From an uncultured Flavobacteriaceae bacterium (GTDB lineage Bacteria; Bacteroidota; Bacteroidia; Flavobacteriales; Flavobacteriaceae): a stretch of DNA of 64,000 bases. Below, in pieces: positions 46,075 through 54,672 of this stretch (the stretch's first letter is position 1; the number at the start of each line of letters is the position of its first letter). Location of the stretch: positions 1-64,000 of the forward strand of contig CANMSA010000003.1 in the NCBI GenBank assembly GCA_947500385.1. The letters are read 5' to 3'. The notes under the pieces are model-generated. The model did not search any database. It was not told the DNA's origin and was given only the letters and a program-made list of their open reading frames with translations. Made by a program: the position numbers and the translations under genes.

Positions 46075-46209
46075 GCGATAAAAGTAGTAGGTTGAGCCCT
46101 GTAATACAAGTTTTACAAATACTGAATAGAATGGGTCGCTATTTGGTTTTTTTCATCAAATTTTCTTTAAAAGATCTGGCTATCTTTAAATTGGTTGATT
46201 AAATAGTGA

Positions 46210-49026
46210 TTGTATTTGAAACTCCGGTGTTTATTAGTTGTTCTAACTGCCTGCTATCAGGTATTCGCACAAGGCCCTTCAATCGTATGGCTCCATGAAG
46301 GGGGCGGTGATCGAAATGAGTATGTTTTTTTTCAAAAATCGGTACAGATCGACGATGTTTTGAAATCGGCCCAATTGCATCTTTATGCCGACTCGCGTTA
46401 TGCCCTGTATGTAAATGGGAAATACGTCAACTTTGGTCCGGCCCGTTCTTATCATAATCAGCCTTATTATGATACTTATGACCTGTCCGGGTTGCTGGTC
46501 AATGGTGAAAATTGCTTGGTCGTGAAGGTGTTGAGCAATGGGCTGGAAACCTATCAATTATACGATTATCATGGAGGTTTTGCGGCCTGGGGAAGTGTTG
46601 AAACAGCCTCCAAGACCGTTGATTTAAATGCCTTGCAATGGCGTTGTCGTCCTTCAAAAGGCTATGTAAAAAACATGCCACGATTTTCCTTTGCCACAGG
46701 CGCCCTTGAAAATTGGGATGCTTTTAAGGATGTTGGCTGGAACAACTGTGCGGATACCAATACGGTTTGGCAAAAGCCCGTTTTGTTGAATGTTGATAGA
46801 TGGGGCGATTTTAAACCGCGGCCCATTCCGAAGCTAGGGCAGCAAGAAGTTCTTGCTCGTAGAACAAACAGCCCCCTGGCACTTCACCATACCGAAGCGC
46901 TATATTCTTTAAGAATCCCTACCAGTGACACAAATGGGGCTGCATACAATCGATCGCAAAAAGCAATAGGATATACCTGCATCTTCAGTGAAGAGGAAAA
47001 AGTAATCCCAATGGGGCTTTGGTGGGGCGACTACTTTGTGAATGGGGAACGTCTAAAGCCCGATCCAGATTATCCTGAAACCAATTATCGCAGACAATAC
47101 AATGTCAAATTGAAAAAAGGATGGAATTTCTTTGTTGTAAAGTATGGTATTATTTGGGGCTCGTGGGAATTTTATATGGTCTTTCCCAAAAAGGTCGCCG
47201 TTACGGTTTCCCCTGAGCGATCAAAAACGGACAAAAATTGGTTTAAAACCTTTTTACCGGTTTCTAAAGAAGACGTGGATCGCTATAGTTCGCTCGATTT
47301 ACTGAAAACGACGCATTCCATTGAAAATCTATTTTCACGGGAGTTTGCGGTACATCCCAAAAAAGAAACGGCCGACCATCCCGTACGGGACATGGTTTGG
47401 AAACGACCCAATCCGGAAATACGCGTTATGTCCTTAAACAATGGAGTTGATGGGGGCGAATACCTCATTCCCGAGGCTGGCATGGCCCTACGGTACGAAA
47501 TGCCTGAAATACAGCTGGGGCGTTTTTTCGTTGAAGGTACTTTTCCCAAAGGAACTATTGTAGATATTGGCTTTAGCGAAGAGCCGCACCCGAATGGCGG
47601 CCCCTGGTTATACAAACGCTTACAGGTGGCAGCGGGCTTGCGTTTTAGGGCAGATGGCAGCACCAAGCGCTATGAGTCCTTTAAACCCTATGGTGCCAAA
47701 TATCTTCAGCTCCATATTTATGGGGCGAATAAAAAAATACGGATTAAAAAAGTAGGGATGGTACGGCAAGTGTATCCTTTCGAATCGTTGGGAAACTTTC
47801 AATGCAACGATACTATTTTGAACAAAATATATGAAGCCGGTTGGCGAACGCTGCAGCTGTGTTCCGAAGACTCTTATACCGATACTCCCTTTCGCGAACG
47901 CGGACTTTATGCCGGGGATATGTTGCCCGAAGTGGCGATTACGATGGCTATGAATGGTGATATGCGACTGGCAAGGCATTCTTTGTCGGTGTTTCAGGAT
48001 ATGTATCGGGATGAAATGCATGAGGGAAAACAGAACCGACATAACGACTTCCCGCTCATTACCTTGCTGTCGGCAAACTATATATCCGAGTATACTGGAG
48101 ATTTCAAGATCGCCGAAGAATATTATGACAATTATGCTTCGCTTCTACGAGGGCATCTAAACCGAAAAAGCACGTTAGGCTTGGTGCATGCCGATAGGGT
48201 TTTTATCGAATGGACCGATATCAATAAAGAAGATGCTTTTATGACGGCTTTTCAGGCACTGTTGGTCGAAAGTTTAAAAATAACGGCTACTTGGGCAAGT
48301 AAATTGGGAAAGACGTCCGATGCGGATTATTTTGAAAAAGAAGCCGGTTTGCTTATGAATGCCATCAATACCCATTTATGGGATGCCAAAAAAGGGATGT
48401 ATCGAGATGGAATTAAAAAAGGAAAAGAAATACCCCGTTATCACTTGACAAGTAGTATCTGGCCTGCTTTTTTTGATGTGGCGAATACGATGCAGGTGAA
48501 GGCCATTATCGAAAACTTGAAAAGGGAATTGGTAAGCATCGGCAACACCTCAAGAAAACGTAAAATTACCCCTTATAGCGCTTTTTATCTTTTCTCCTTT
48601 TTGTACAAACATGGCGAAACCGCCTTGGCCGATCGTTTTATGAAAGAACATTGGGCGCCCATGGCCCTGCATTCCGATAAACCAACTACCTGGGAGAATT
48701 TTGACATTCTGGGAGACCAAGGTACTTCAAGCCACGCATGGAGCGGTCACCCTACTTATTTTTTGGCTACCACGGTGCTCGGGGTTAACTTAGGATGGTA
48801 TCAAGAAATGGACGCTGAGGAGATTACGATTGCTCCTCAATCGGCGTATCTAGAATGGGCCAAGGGGACGGTGATGCACCCCTTAGGAGCAATCAGTGTC
48901 TCATGGAGGGTAGAAAAAAAGGAGTTGCACCTTACTTATAAGGCACCAAAAGGAATACAGGTACGGGTCGTTCCAAAAGGACGCTTAGGTATGTTACCCC
49001 TACACCTGACCCGAAAAGAAAATTGA
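46210..49026 (+). CDS. GH78-like (alpha-L-rhamnosidase family) exported enzyme
   Basis: This 938-residue exported protein has a signal peptide (about 1-20, ending YQVFAQ). The N-terminal half holds jelly-roll domains (SAQLHLYADSRYALYVNGKY, GWNFFVVKYGIIWGSWEFYM), and the C-terminal half (about 530-900) is an (alpha/alpha)6 barrel typical of GH78. The catalytic-acid region is EDSYTDTPFRERGLYAGDM, a variant of the usual D-C-P-x-R-E-x-x-G-W-x-G-D. A late DQGTSSHAWSGHPTYFL matches the family. Rhamnosidase activity is therefore likely but not certain. The start is TTG at 46210, right after an in-frame TGA (46207-46209); another TTG is at 46216. No ATG precedes the signal peptide. Confidence 0.87.
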   Translation: MYLKLRCLLVVLTACYQVFAQGPSIVWLHEGGGDRNEYVFFQKSVQIDDVLKSAQLHLYADSRYALYVNGKYVNFGPARSYHNQPYYDTYDLSGLLVNGENCLVVKVLSNGLETYQLYDYHGGFAAWGSVETASKTVDLNALQWRCRPSKGYVKNMPRFSFATGALENWDAFKDVGWNNCADTNTVWQKPVLLNVDRWGDFKPRPIPKLGQQEVLARRTNSPLALHHTEALYSLRIPTSDTNGAAYNRSQKAIGYTCIFSEEEKVIPMGLWWGDYFVNGERLKPDPDYPETNYRRQYNVKLKKGWNFFVVKYGIIWGSWEFYMVFPKKVAVTVSPERSKTDKNWFKTFLPVSKEDVDRYSSLDLLKTTHSIENLFSREFAVHPKKETADHPVRDMVWKRPNPEIRVMSLNNGVDGGEYLIPEAGMALRYEMPEIQLGRFFVEGTFPKGTIVDIGFSEEPHPNGGPWLYKRLQVAAGLRFRADGSTKRYESFKPYGAKYLQLHIYGANKKIRIKKVGMVRQVYPFESLGNFQCNDTILNKIYEAGWRTLQLCSEDSYTDTPFRERGLYAGDMLPEVAITMAMNGDMRLARHSLSVFQDMYRDEMHEGKQNRHNDFPLITLLSANYISEYTGDFKIAEEYYDNYASLLRGHLNRKSTLGLVHADRVFIEWTDINKEDAFMTAFQALLVESLKITATWASKLGKTSDADYFEKEAGLLMNAINTHLWDAKKGMYRDGIKKGKEIPRYHLTSSIWPAFFDVANTMQVKAIIENLKRELVSIGNTSRKRKITPYSAFYLFSFLYKHGETALADRFMKEHWAPMALHSDKPTTWENFDILGDQGTSSHAWSGHPTYFLATTVLGVNLGWYQEMDAEEITIAPQSAYLEWAKGTVMHPLGAISVSWRVEKKELHLTYKAPKGIQVRVVPKGRLGMLPLHLTRKEN

Positions 49027-49043
49027 TACGCATCTTTTAGCGC

Positions 49044-49060
49044 GATCGTTTCGAACGATC
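49044..49060. terminator. Hairpin between convergent genes, possible terminator
   Basis: A 7-bp stem (GATCGTT / AACGATC) with a 3-base loop lies between the convergent ends of the GH78-like gene and the 267-residue protein gene. Neither side has a good T run, so its role is uncertain. Confidence 0.35.
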
Positions 49061-49083
49061 AAAACCTTTAAAATCGATCTGCA

Positions 49084-49887
49084 TTATATACCACTTGATG
49101 CATGGAACCTTATAGCGTTCACCATTTCCAAAAGAATGCACTTTTGTTCTTCCGTTAGGTAAAACAAATCAATACTAAGGGCAAATCCATGCATTTCTGT
49201 TACATAAGAACTTATTTTTTTGTTTTCGCCCCCCATCATCTTAAAGGTAGTCTGCTGCACCGCACCACCAAAACTTTCGAGACCTTCATATGCTCGAAAG
49301 GAAATACCGGAAATCTCTTTAAATTTTGGCGTGCCATAATCTGGGTTGTGGAGGTTTTGAAATTGGTTGATGTACCTACCCAGTGATTCTTCCCTTAGAT
49401 TGTGGGCTCTTATAATCAATTGGTAGTCTGGACCAAACATGTCTCTTTTGGACTTTTCCTTGCTGTATTGCTGCCAGTCTTCGATTGATTTGGTCTCCAT
49501 AAAGGATTTGACAACGTCGATTTTTACCAATTCCGGTACAATAACCAGAAGGTCTTGGTCGCTAATAGCGGCAGTACGTTGCGGGGTTGCCGATATAGAA
49601 TCCCGTTCATAAATAGATTTTGTTATATAATCGTATTTCTTATAAGTTGCTTCATGACCTTTAAGAATTGGTATTTTGAATTCGAAAAAGTCATTACAAT
49701 AGATACGGTCATATAGGACGCCATAGTCAAAATACTCCGGTATTTTTTGGTGTTTTTCGGAAACCGCCTCTTTTGTATTAAAAGGACCATAGGTACTATA
49801 GAGCGCATAACCCAGACTGATTAAGAAAAGCAGACTGACTATAGTAATGGGAGTATGTTGGTTTTTACGGGGTGTTTTTTGAAGCAT
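49084..49887 (-). CDS. Hypothetical membrane-anchored protein, 267 aa
   Basis: No family is recognised. One N-terminal transmembrane helix (about 13-32, TPITIVSLLFLISLGYALYS) anchors a soluble domain of about 230 residues. The domain is mixed alpha/beta with a recurring pattern of charged helices (IEDWQQYSKEKSKRDMFG) and ends in LSIDLFYLTEEQKCILLEMV. The ATG start and regular codon use make it a real gene. It is convergent with the GH78-like gene; upstream lies the terminator of the DUF3829-like gene. Confidence 0.7.
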   Translation of the reverse strand: MLQKTPRKNQHTPITIVSLLFLISLGYALYSTYGPFNTKEAVSEKHQKIPEYFDYGVLYDRIYCNDFFEFKIPILKGHEATYKKYDYITKSIYERDSISATPQRTAAISDQDLLVIVPELVKIDVVKSFMETKSIEDWQQYSKEKSKRDMFGPDYQLIIRAHNLREESLGRYINQFQNLHNPDYGTPKFKEISGISFRAYEGLESFGGAVQQTTFKMMGGENKKISSYVTEMHGFALSIDLFYLTEEQKCILLEMVNAIRFHASSGI

Positions 49888-49954
49888 TTGACGCTAGTTT
49901 TTCTATAAGTTACAGGATTTAGACAGGTTCTGAATCCCTGTAAACAGTGAAAAC

Positions 49955-49988
49955 CATAAAAAAGACCACTCTTTTTGGGAGCGGTCTT
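49955..49988 (-). terminator. Rho-independent terminator after the DUF3829-like lipoprotein gene
   Basis: On the minus strand a 10-bp stem (AAGACCGCTC / GAGTGGTCTT, one G-U pair) with a 7-base loop is followed by a run of six T's. It lies 22 bases past the stop of the minus-strand gene at 50011. Confidence 0.85.
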
Positions 49989-50010
49989 GATTGGTTCGGA
50001 CGAAGCAGGG

Positions 50011-51021
50011 TTAATTCAAACTATTGGAAGTATTGATGACTGCCTCGGCCGCTTTGATCACCTTTACATGACTGCTATTCGCAAAGTTGATTCCCATCCT
50101 GCTCACCGTTGATTTCATTTGCGCGTAGTCTTTTGGGTCTTTGATCAAGTCCTTTAAATTACGGCTCTCCCGCACGTAAGTGTCCAAGTTGCTGTACAAG
50201 ATGATGAAGGGCGACGGACGGCTAATGTTCATTTCTTTCTTAACACGCTCTTTATCTTTTGCGAGTGCCTTAAATGCGGTGTAGTGCTCGATCATTTCTG
50301 CTAAATTTTTATCATAGGAGTCCATATCAATTTCTTCGTATGAATCATAGACCGCTGAATATAGGGGTGCGCTGTGTTTTTTAATACTGTTCAACAACAT
50401 TCCCCGCGTATATAGCAATTCGAGGCCTTCTTCCTTATATGCTTGCAGTTCTTCGGTGGATAGTCGTAGGTCTATTTTCTGGATTTCTCCACCCAGTTGT
50501 TCATTGGCCGTTAGGAATTGTTCAAAAGCTTTATTGACCACTGGATATAGTTCTTTAGACTTTTTAAAATCATCTTCTAGATACGATTTGTTTTTGTAGT
50601 AATCGGATAACTGTTCCAAGGGTGTTTGAAGGTCATTGTACGCTTTTACTAGTTGTGGTCCAAGATCATCTAATTCATCTATACTTGGTTTCTCGGCCGT
50701 AAACTTTTCTAAGGTACTGATTACGGAAGTTTCTGGAACCGGGGGAATATGATAGACATCCTGTTCTTTAAAAGGGGTCCCTGTTTCAGGGTTTATAATG
50801 CGTGTAAAAAAAGAATAGGAGTTTTCTACACGTGGGCTTACGGTATTCCAGACACCTACATAGGCATTGTATTTATTGATAAAGGCTGCTTTTGGGTCGG
50901 TGGCATCCATGGCCTCCGTAGTATTTGTAGTGGTTGTGTCATTGGTCTTGGGGGTTTCCTTGCACGATTGTAATGAAACGATGGTCAAGGCTGCAGCTAA
51001 AACTAGGAGGGTGTTTTTCAT
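50011..51021 (-). CDS. DUF3829-like lipoprotein
   Basis: This 336-residue lipoprotein (lipobox SLQSC, Cys20) has a Thr/Asn-rich linker (TNDTTTTNTTEAMD). The remaining 290 residues are almost wholly helical and charged (AFINKYNAYVGVWNTVSPRV, YNDLQTPLEQLSDYYKNKSY, DKNLAEMIEHYTAFKALAKD), in keeping with the DUF3829/YiiG helical domain, whose function is unknown. It is a single gene with its own candidate promoter (51039-51061) and terminator (49955-49988). A surface or periplasmic location is inferred from the signal. Confidence 0.75.
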   Translation of the reverse strand: MKNTLLVLAAALTIVSLQSCKETPKTNDTTTTNTTEAMDATDPKAAFINKYNAYVGVWNTVSPRVENSYSFFTRIINPETGTPFKEQDVYHIPPVPETSVISTLEKFTAEKPSIDELDDLGPQLVKAYNDLQTPLEQLSDYYKNKSYLEDDFKKSKELYPVVNKAFEQFLTANEQLGGEIQKIDLRLSTEELQAYKEEGLELLYTRGMLLNSIKKHSAPLYSAVYDSYEEIDMDSYDKNLAEMIEHYTAFKALAKDKERVKKEMNISRPSPFIILYSNLDTYVRESRNLKDLIKDPKDYAQMKSTVSRMGINFANSSHVKVIKAAEAVINTSNSLN

Positions 51022-51038
51022 TGGTTTTCAATTTTTTG

Positions 51039-51061
51039 ATACCGCAAAGATAGAGCGGTAT
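51039..51061 (-). promoter_or_regulatory. Candidate promoter inside an inverted repeat, DUF3829-like gene
   Basis: The minus strand has an exact -7 box TATCTTTG (51045-51052) about 24 bases before the ATG. It is bracketed by a perfect 7-bp inverted repeat, ATACCGC (51039-51045) and GCGGTAT (51055-51061). A protein bound there would cover the -7 box. No clear -33 TTG is seen. Confidence 0.45.
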
Positions 51062-51108
51062 TCTATGGAAATGCCCCCCATATTCCGTGAAAATGATGTC
51101 TTACGCCT

Positions 51109-51140
51109 AAAAAAAAACCGCCCCATATATGGAGCGGTCT
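51109..51140 (-). terminator. Rho-independent terminator of the beta-oxidation operon
   Basis: On the minus strand an 8-bp stem (ACCGCTCC / GGGGCGGT, one G-U pair) closes a loop of six bases and is followed by nine T's. It lies 37 bases past the stop of the acyl-CoA dehydrogenase gene and should end the operon that starts at the MarR promoter. Confidence 0.85.
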
Positions 51141-51175
51141 TTCCTTCTGTCCCAAAAAAATGGGGTCAATCCGAA

Positions 51176-52987
51176 TTAGTCAAAGGTGTAACCGTTATCT
51201 GCAGCTACCTGATCGGCAATTTGAGTGCGTAAGGCCACTACATTTGGGTTATTGGTGTATTTTGTAAAACGCTTTAGGCCCATTAACATCATGCGTTGTT
51301 CGTCGCCTTCGGCAAAAGATACGATGGCTTCTTTTCCTTTGCGAATAACCGTATCCGTGGCTTGGTACAGATAAAGTTTCGACATCGCTATCTGGGTGGC
51401 CTGCTTTTCTTCACCGAAACGTTTGGCGTTTTTCTCGGTTCGCAAGATGGCAGATTCTACCATATATACTTCGATAAGAATATCGGAGGCGGCCATCATT
51501 AGTTGTTGGTGCTTTTCCAATTCAGGACCAAACTTCTGAACCGCGCTACCAGCGACCATTAAGAACACTTTTTTCAATCTCGATACCAAATCTTTTTCTT
51601 CTGCGAAAAGTTCGGAAAAATCTGGTGAATCAAACGATGGTATTCCCATCAATTCTTCACCTACCGCGGTGGCAGGTCCTAGAAGATCTACATGGCCTTT
51701 CATGGCTTTTTTAACGAGCATTCCCACGGCCAACATTCTGTTAATTTCGTTGGTACCCTCGTATATACGGGCAATACGAGAGTCTCTCCAAGCAGATTCC
51801 ATAGGCGTATCGGCGCTAAAGCCCATTCCTCCAAAAATTTGAATCCCCTCGTCGGTGGTGTCTTGACAATGTTCTGAAACTGCTACTTTAAGAATGGAAC
51901 ATTCAATGGCATATTCTTCCACACCTTTAAGCTCTGCTTCTTGATGTGAATTTCCTTCCGCCTCTCGTATGGCGATGCGATCTTCGATATTTTTTGCAGC
52001 ACGGTAACTGGCCGATTCCCCTACATAGGCATTGGTAGCCATCGTCGCAATTTTTGACTTTATGGCCCCAAAATTCATAATGGGCGTTTTGAACTGAATA
52101 CGCTCATTGGCATACTTAACGGCTTCGGTAATGACGCGGCGCTGCGCATCCAAACAGGCTGCCGCCAATTTAATTCGACCCACGTTCAAGGCGTTCATGG
52201 CTATTTTAAAGCCATTTCCTCGTTCCGATAGCATATTTTCAACAGGCACCTTAGTGTCGCTAAAGAATACCTGACGGGTAGAGGAGGAGTGAATTCCCAA
52301 CTTCTTCTCTTCATCGCCAAGCGTAATTCCATTGCTTGGGTCATTTTCAACGATAAAACCGGTAATATTTTTATCATCCTCTATGCGGGCAAATACAATG
52401 AACATATTGCAGAAACCGGCATTTGAAATCCACATTTTTTGCCCTGAAATCGAGTAGTATTTACCATCTTCGGATAACACCGCCTTCGTTTTACCTGAAT
52501 TGGCATCCGATCCAGCTCCCGGTTCTGTCAAGCAATAGGCACCAAACCACTCGCCAGTAGCCAATTTCGGAACGTACTTAAGCTTTTGCTCCTCGTTTCC
52601 GTACAAGGTAATTGGCATGGTGCCAATTCCGGTATGGGCGCCAAAAGCAGTACTAAAAGATCCCGTTGCTCCGGAAATATAATCGCAAACTAGCATGGTT
52701 GAAACAAAACCCATTCCCAATCCGCCATAGGCTTCGGGCACGGCAATACCTAATAGTCCTAGTTCACCTGCTTTGCGCATGGTTTCTTCAGTAAAACCAT
52801 AGTCCTTGTTCTCAAATCGTTCCCAGTGCGCCCAAAGTTCCCTGTCTACAAATTCCTTGGTGCTTTCCCGCATCATTTGCTGTTCTTCGGAAAGGTCTTC
52901 CAACGTAAATACATCTTCGCATTGCGTTTCTTTAACGAGGAACTGTCCGCCTCTAAGAATGTCTTTTTGTATTGTTTCTGTGCTCAT
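51176..52987 (-). CDS. Acyl-CoA dehydrogenase (long FadE/VLCAD-like form)
   Basis: This 603-residue FAD enzyme catalyses the first step of fatty-acid beta-oxidation, making the trans-2-enoyl-CoA. The acyl-CoA dehydrogenase domains cover about 30-420: YCLTEPGAGSDANS (FAD/substrate loop), GQKMWISNAGF, IFGGMGFSADTP and the catalytic-Glu region IYEGTNEINRMLA. A helical C-terminal extension (about 440-600) makes it longer than the usual 380 residues, as in VLCAD/ACAD9-type enzymes, suggesting long-chain acyl substrates. It is the last gene of the MarR-led operon; an IVS-type cassette separates it from the thiolase gene. Confidence 0.93.
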   Translation of the reverse strand: MSTETIQKDILRGGQFLVKETQCEDVFTLEDLSEEQQMMRESTKEFVDRELWAHWERFENKDYGFTEETMRKAGELGLLGIAVPEAYGGLGMGFVSTMLVCDYISGATGSFSTAFGAHTGIGTMPITLYGNEEQKLKYVPKLATGEWFGAYCLTEPGAGSDANSGKTKAVLSEDGKYYSISGQKMWISNAGFCNMFIVFARIEDDKNITGFIVENDPSNGITLGDEEKKLGIHSSSTRQVFFSDTKVPVENMLSERGNGFKIAMNALNVGRIKLAAACLDAQRRVITEAVKYANERIQFKTPIMNFGAIKSKIATMATNAYVGESASYRAAKNIEDRIAIREAEGNSHQEAELKGVEEYAIECSILKVAVSEHCQDTTDEGIQIFGGMGFSADTPMESAWRDSRIARIYEGTNEINRMLAVGMLVKKAMKGHVDLLGPATAVGEELMGIPSFDSPDFSELFAEEKDLVSRLKKVFLMVAGSAVQKFGPELEKHQQLMMAASDILIEVYMVESAILRTEKNAKRFGEEKQATQIAMSKLYLYQATDTVIRKGKEAIVSFAEGDEQRMMLMGLKRFTKYTNNPNVVALRTQIADQVAADNGYTFD

Positions 52988-53005
52988 TACTGTTTAAATG
53001 TTTAG

Positions 53006-53040
53006 AAAAGAGAAAATAGAAGTAGGAAAAAGGACTTTAG
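53006..53040 (-). repeat. Downstream arm of inverted repeat flanking IVS-type cassette 1
   Basis: In the mRNA this pyrimidine-rich arm starts at the stop codon of the four-helix-bundle gene. It can pair with the upstream arm at 53401-53433: 11 consecutive pairs (AAAAGAGAAAA with its complement) at the base, then blocks of 4, 3, 4 and 3 pairs separated by small bulges, about 25 pairs in all by hand alignment. Confidence 0.65.
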
Positions 53041-53393
53041 TGTAATCCATTTTGAAAACCCATTGTCATTCGTTGCCATTCTTCAATTTTATTCTCCAGT
53101 GTTTTTAATATTTCGTCGTTTATATAATTTCGGTGATGGGCAATTAATAATTGAGTTCCTAGCTCATAGGATGAACTCAAAGAATAATCAATAAAATTTT
53201 TAAAACCTCTATCTGTTCTACCGGAACCCTCGGCAATGTTGCTCGGCATTGAAACGGAACATCTACTCAACTGTGAACTTAAATCGTACCGTTCATGCTT
53301 AGGGAATTCCAATAAAACATCAGAGATGTCATTTGCTATTTCAAGACCCAATTTCCAAATTTTAAGGTTTTTGTAATTGTGTCTTTTGGCCAT
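53037..53393 (-). CDS. Four-helix-bundle protein of the 23S rRNA IVS family (cassette 1)
   Basis: This 118-residue protein belongs to the four-helix-bundle family first seen in intervening sequences of bacterial 23S rRNA (S23/IVS proteins) and related to Avd of diversity-generating elements. Family landmarks are NLKIWKLGLEIANDI near the start, FPKHERYDLSSQLSRCSVSM, the signature PSNIAEGSGR and the later ELGTQLLIA helix. The basic surface fits nucleic-acid binding, but no role is proven. It lies between the thiolase and acyl-CoA dehydrogenase genes, with inverted-repeat arms on both sides, so it would sit in the loop of an mRNA stem. It is a clear but divergent homologue of the protein at 54671-55027. 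Confidence 0.92.
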   Translation of the reverse strand: MAKRHNYKNLKIWKLGLEIANDISDVLLEFPKHERYDLSSQLSRCSVSMPSNIAEGSGRTDRGFKNFIDYSLSSSYELGTQLLIAHHRNYINDEILKTLENKIEEWQRMTMGFQNGLH

Positions 53394-53400
53394 AGTTCTT

Positions 53401-53433
53401 CTATTGTCTTTTGTCTAGCTTCTTTTCTCTTTT
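53401..53433 (-). repeat. Upstream arm of inverted repeat flanking IVS-type cassette 1
   Basis: This purine-rich arm in the mRNA begins at the thiolase stop codon (53432-53434) and ends 7 bases before the ATG of the four-helix-bundle gene. It pairs with 53006-53040. The loop-proximal part contains AAAAGAC, a motif also present in the arm of cassette 2. Confidence 0.65.
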
Positions 53434-54625
53434 AAGAAAGAAATTCAAAAATCCCTGCCGCCCCTTGTCCGGTTCCGACACACATGGTGACCATGCCATA
53501 TTTCCCCTGCATATTTCGCTGTCGCATTTCATCAAAAAGCTGCACGGAGAGTTTTGCACCCGTGCACCCCAAAGGATGCCCCAAGGCGATGGCGCCACCA
53601 TTCACATTTACAATGTCTTGGTTTAGGTTCAATTCTCTCATAACCGCAAGCGACTGGGAAGCAAATGCTTCATTCAATTCAATTAGTTCTATGTCGTCCT
53701 GTTTGAGTCCTGCTTGTTTTAATGCCTTTGGAATAGCCGCTACGGGCCCAATACCCATAATTCTTGGCGGTACCCCTGCCGCGGCATAATTTACCAAGCG
53801 CGCAATGGGTTCTAAATTCAGTTCTTTCACCATCTCTTCGCTCATCACCATTACGAATGCCGCACCGTCGCTCATTTGCGACGAGTTACCGGCCGTAACA
53901 CTGCCACCAGCGGCAAATACAGGACGCAGCTTGTTCAACACTTCCACTGAAGTTCCTTTTCTAGGGCCTTCGTCCTTGGTCACCGTATATTTTTTGGTGG
54001 CTCTCTTTCCGTCGGCATCTATATAGGTCTGTTCTACCTCAATAGGCGCTATTTGCTTTTGAAAACGATCTTCCGCTTGTGCTTTCAGTGCTTTCATGTG
54101 CGAGTTGTAAGCAAACTGATCCTGGTCTTCCCGTGAAACCTTGTACTCATTGGCAACCGCTTCCGCAGTATTTCCCATACCCCAGTAATAGTCCTCATGT
54201 CCAGCGCTTACCAAATCATAATTCAGTTCGGTCTTGTAGCCCGTCATGGGAACGGCGCTCATGCTTTCGGCCCCACCAGCGATAATACAATCGGCCATAC
54301 CTGCTTGAATTTTAGCCGTGGCAATACCGATCGTTTCAATTCCTGAAGAACAAAAACGATTGACGGTAACTCCTGGAACATCCACAATATCAAGCCCCAT
54401 TAAGGAAATCAACCGAGCCATATTCAAGCCTTGAGAACCTTCCGGCATCGCATTTCCAACGATTACGTCATCGATACGCTTCTTATCGAAATCGGGCAGT
54501 TCTTTCATCATATATTCGATGGTTTCGGCCGCTAACTCGTCGGTTCTTTTAAAACGAAATACCCCTTTAGGAGCTTTCCCCACTGCTGTTCTATAACCTT
54601 TTACTATATATGCTGTTTTATTCAT
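53432..54625 (-). CDS. fadA: Acetyl-CoA C-acyltransferase (3-ketoacyl-CoA thiolase)
   Basis: This 397-residue thiolase cleaves 3-ketoacyl-CoA with CoA in the last step of beta-oxidation. The acyl-accepting Cys92 lies in VNRFCSSGIETI, the catalytic His in GHPLGCTGA, and the second active Cys in MCVGTGQGAAGIF near the C-terminus. The NEAFASQ motif is also present. Length and motifs are standard for the family. It lies between IVS-type cassettes 1 and 2, downstream of the FadB-like gene, whose product makes its substrate. Confidence 0.93.
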   Translation of the reverse strand: MNKTAYIVKGYRTAVGKAPKGVFRFKRTDELAAETIEYMMKELPDFDKKRIDDVIVGNAMPEGSQGLNMARLISLMGLDIVDVPGVTVNRFCSSGIETIGIATAKIQAGMADCIIAGGAESMSAVPMTGYKTELNYDLVSAGHEDYYWGMGNTAEAVANEYKVSREDQDQFAYNSHMKALKAQAEDRFQKQIAPIEVEQTYIDADGKRATKKYTVTKDEGPRKGTSVEVLNKLRPVFAAGGSVTAGNSSQMSDGAAFVMVMSEEMVKELNLEPIARLVNYAAAGVPPRIMGIGPVAAIPKALKQAGLKQDDIELIELNEAFASQSLAVMRELNLNQDIVNVNGGAIALGHPLGCTGAKLSVQLFDEMRQRNMQGKYGMVTMCVGTGQGAAGIFEFLS

Positions 54626-54643
54626 AAATGTATTTTTGGATGT

Positions 54644-54672
54644 AAAGACGAAAAGAAGAAAGAATAAAGACT
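54644..54672 (-). repeat. Downstream arm of inverted repeat flanking IVS-type cassette 2
   Basis: This pyrimidine-rich arm in the mRNA begins within the TAG stop of the four-helix-bundle gene (54671-54673). It pairs with 55030-55051 in three blocks of 6, 6 and 8 base pairs (AAAGAC, AAAAGA and TAAAGACT with their complements), with one mismatch and one asymmetric internal loop. Confidence 0.65.
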
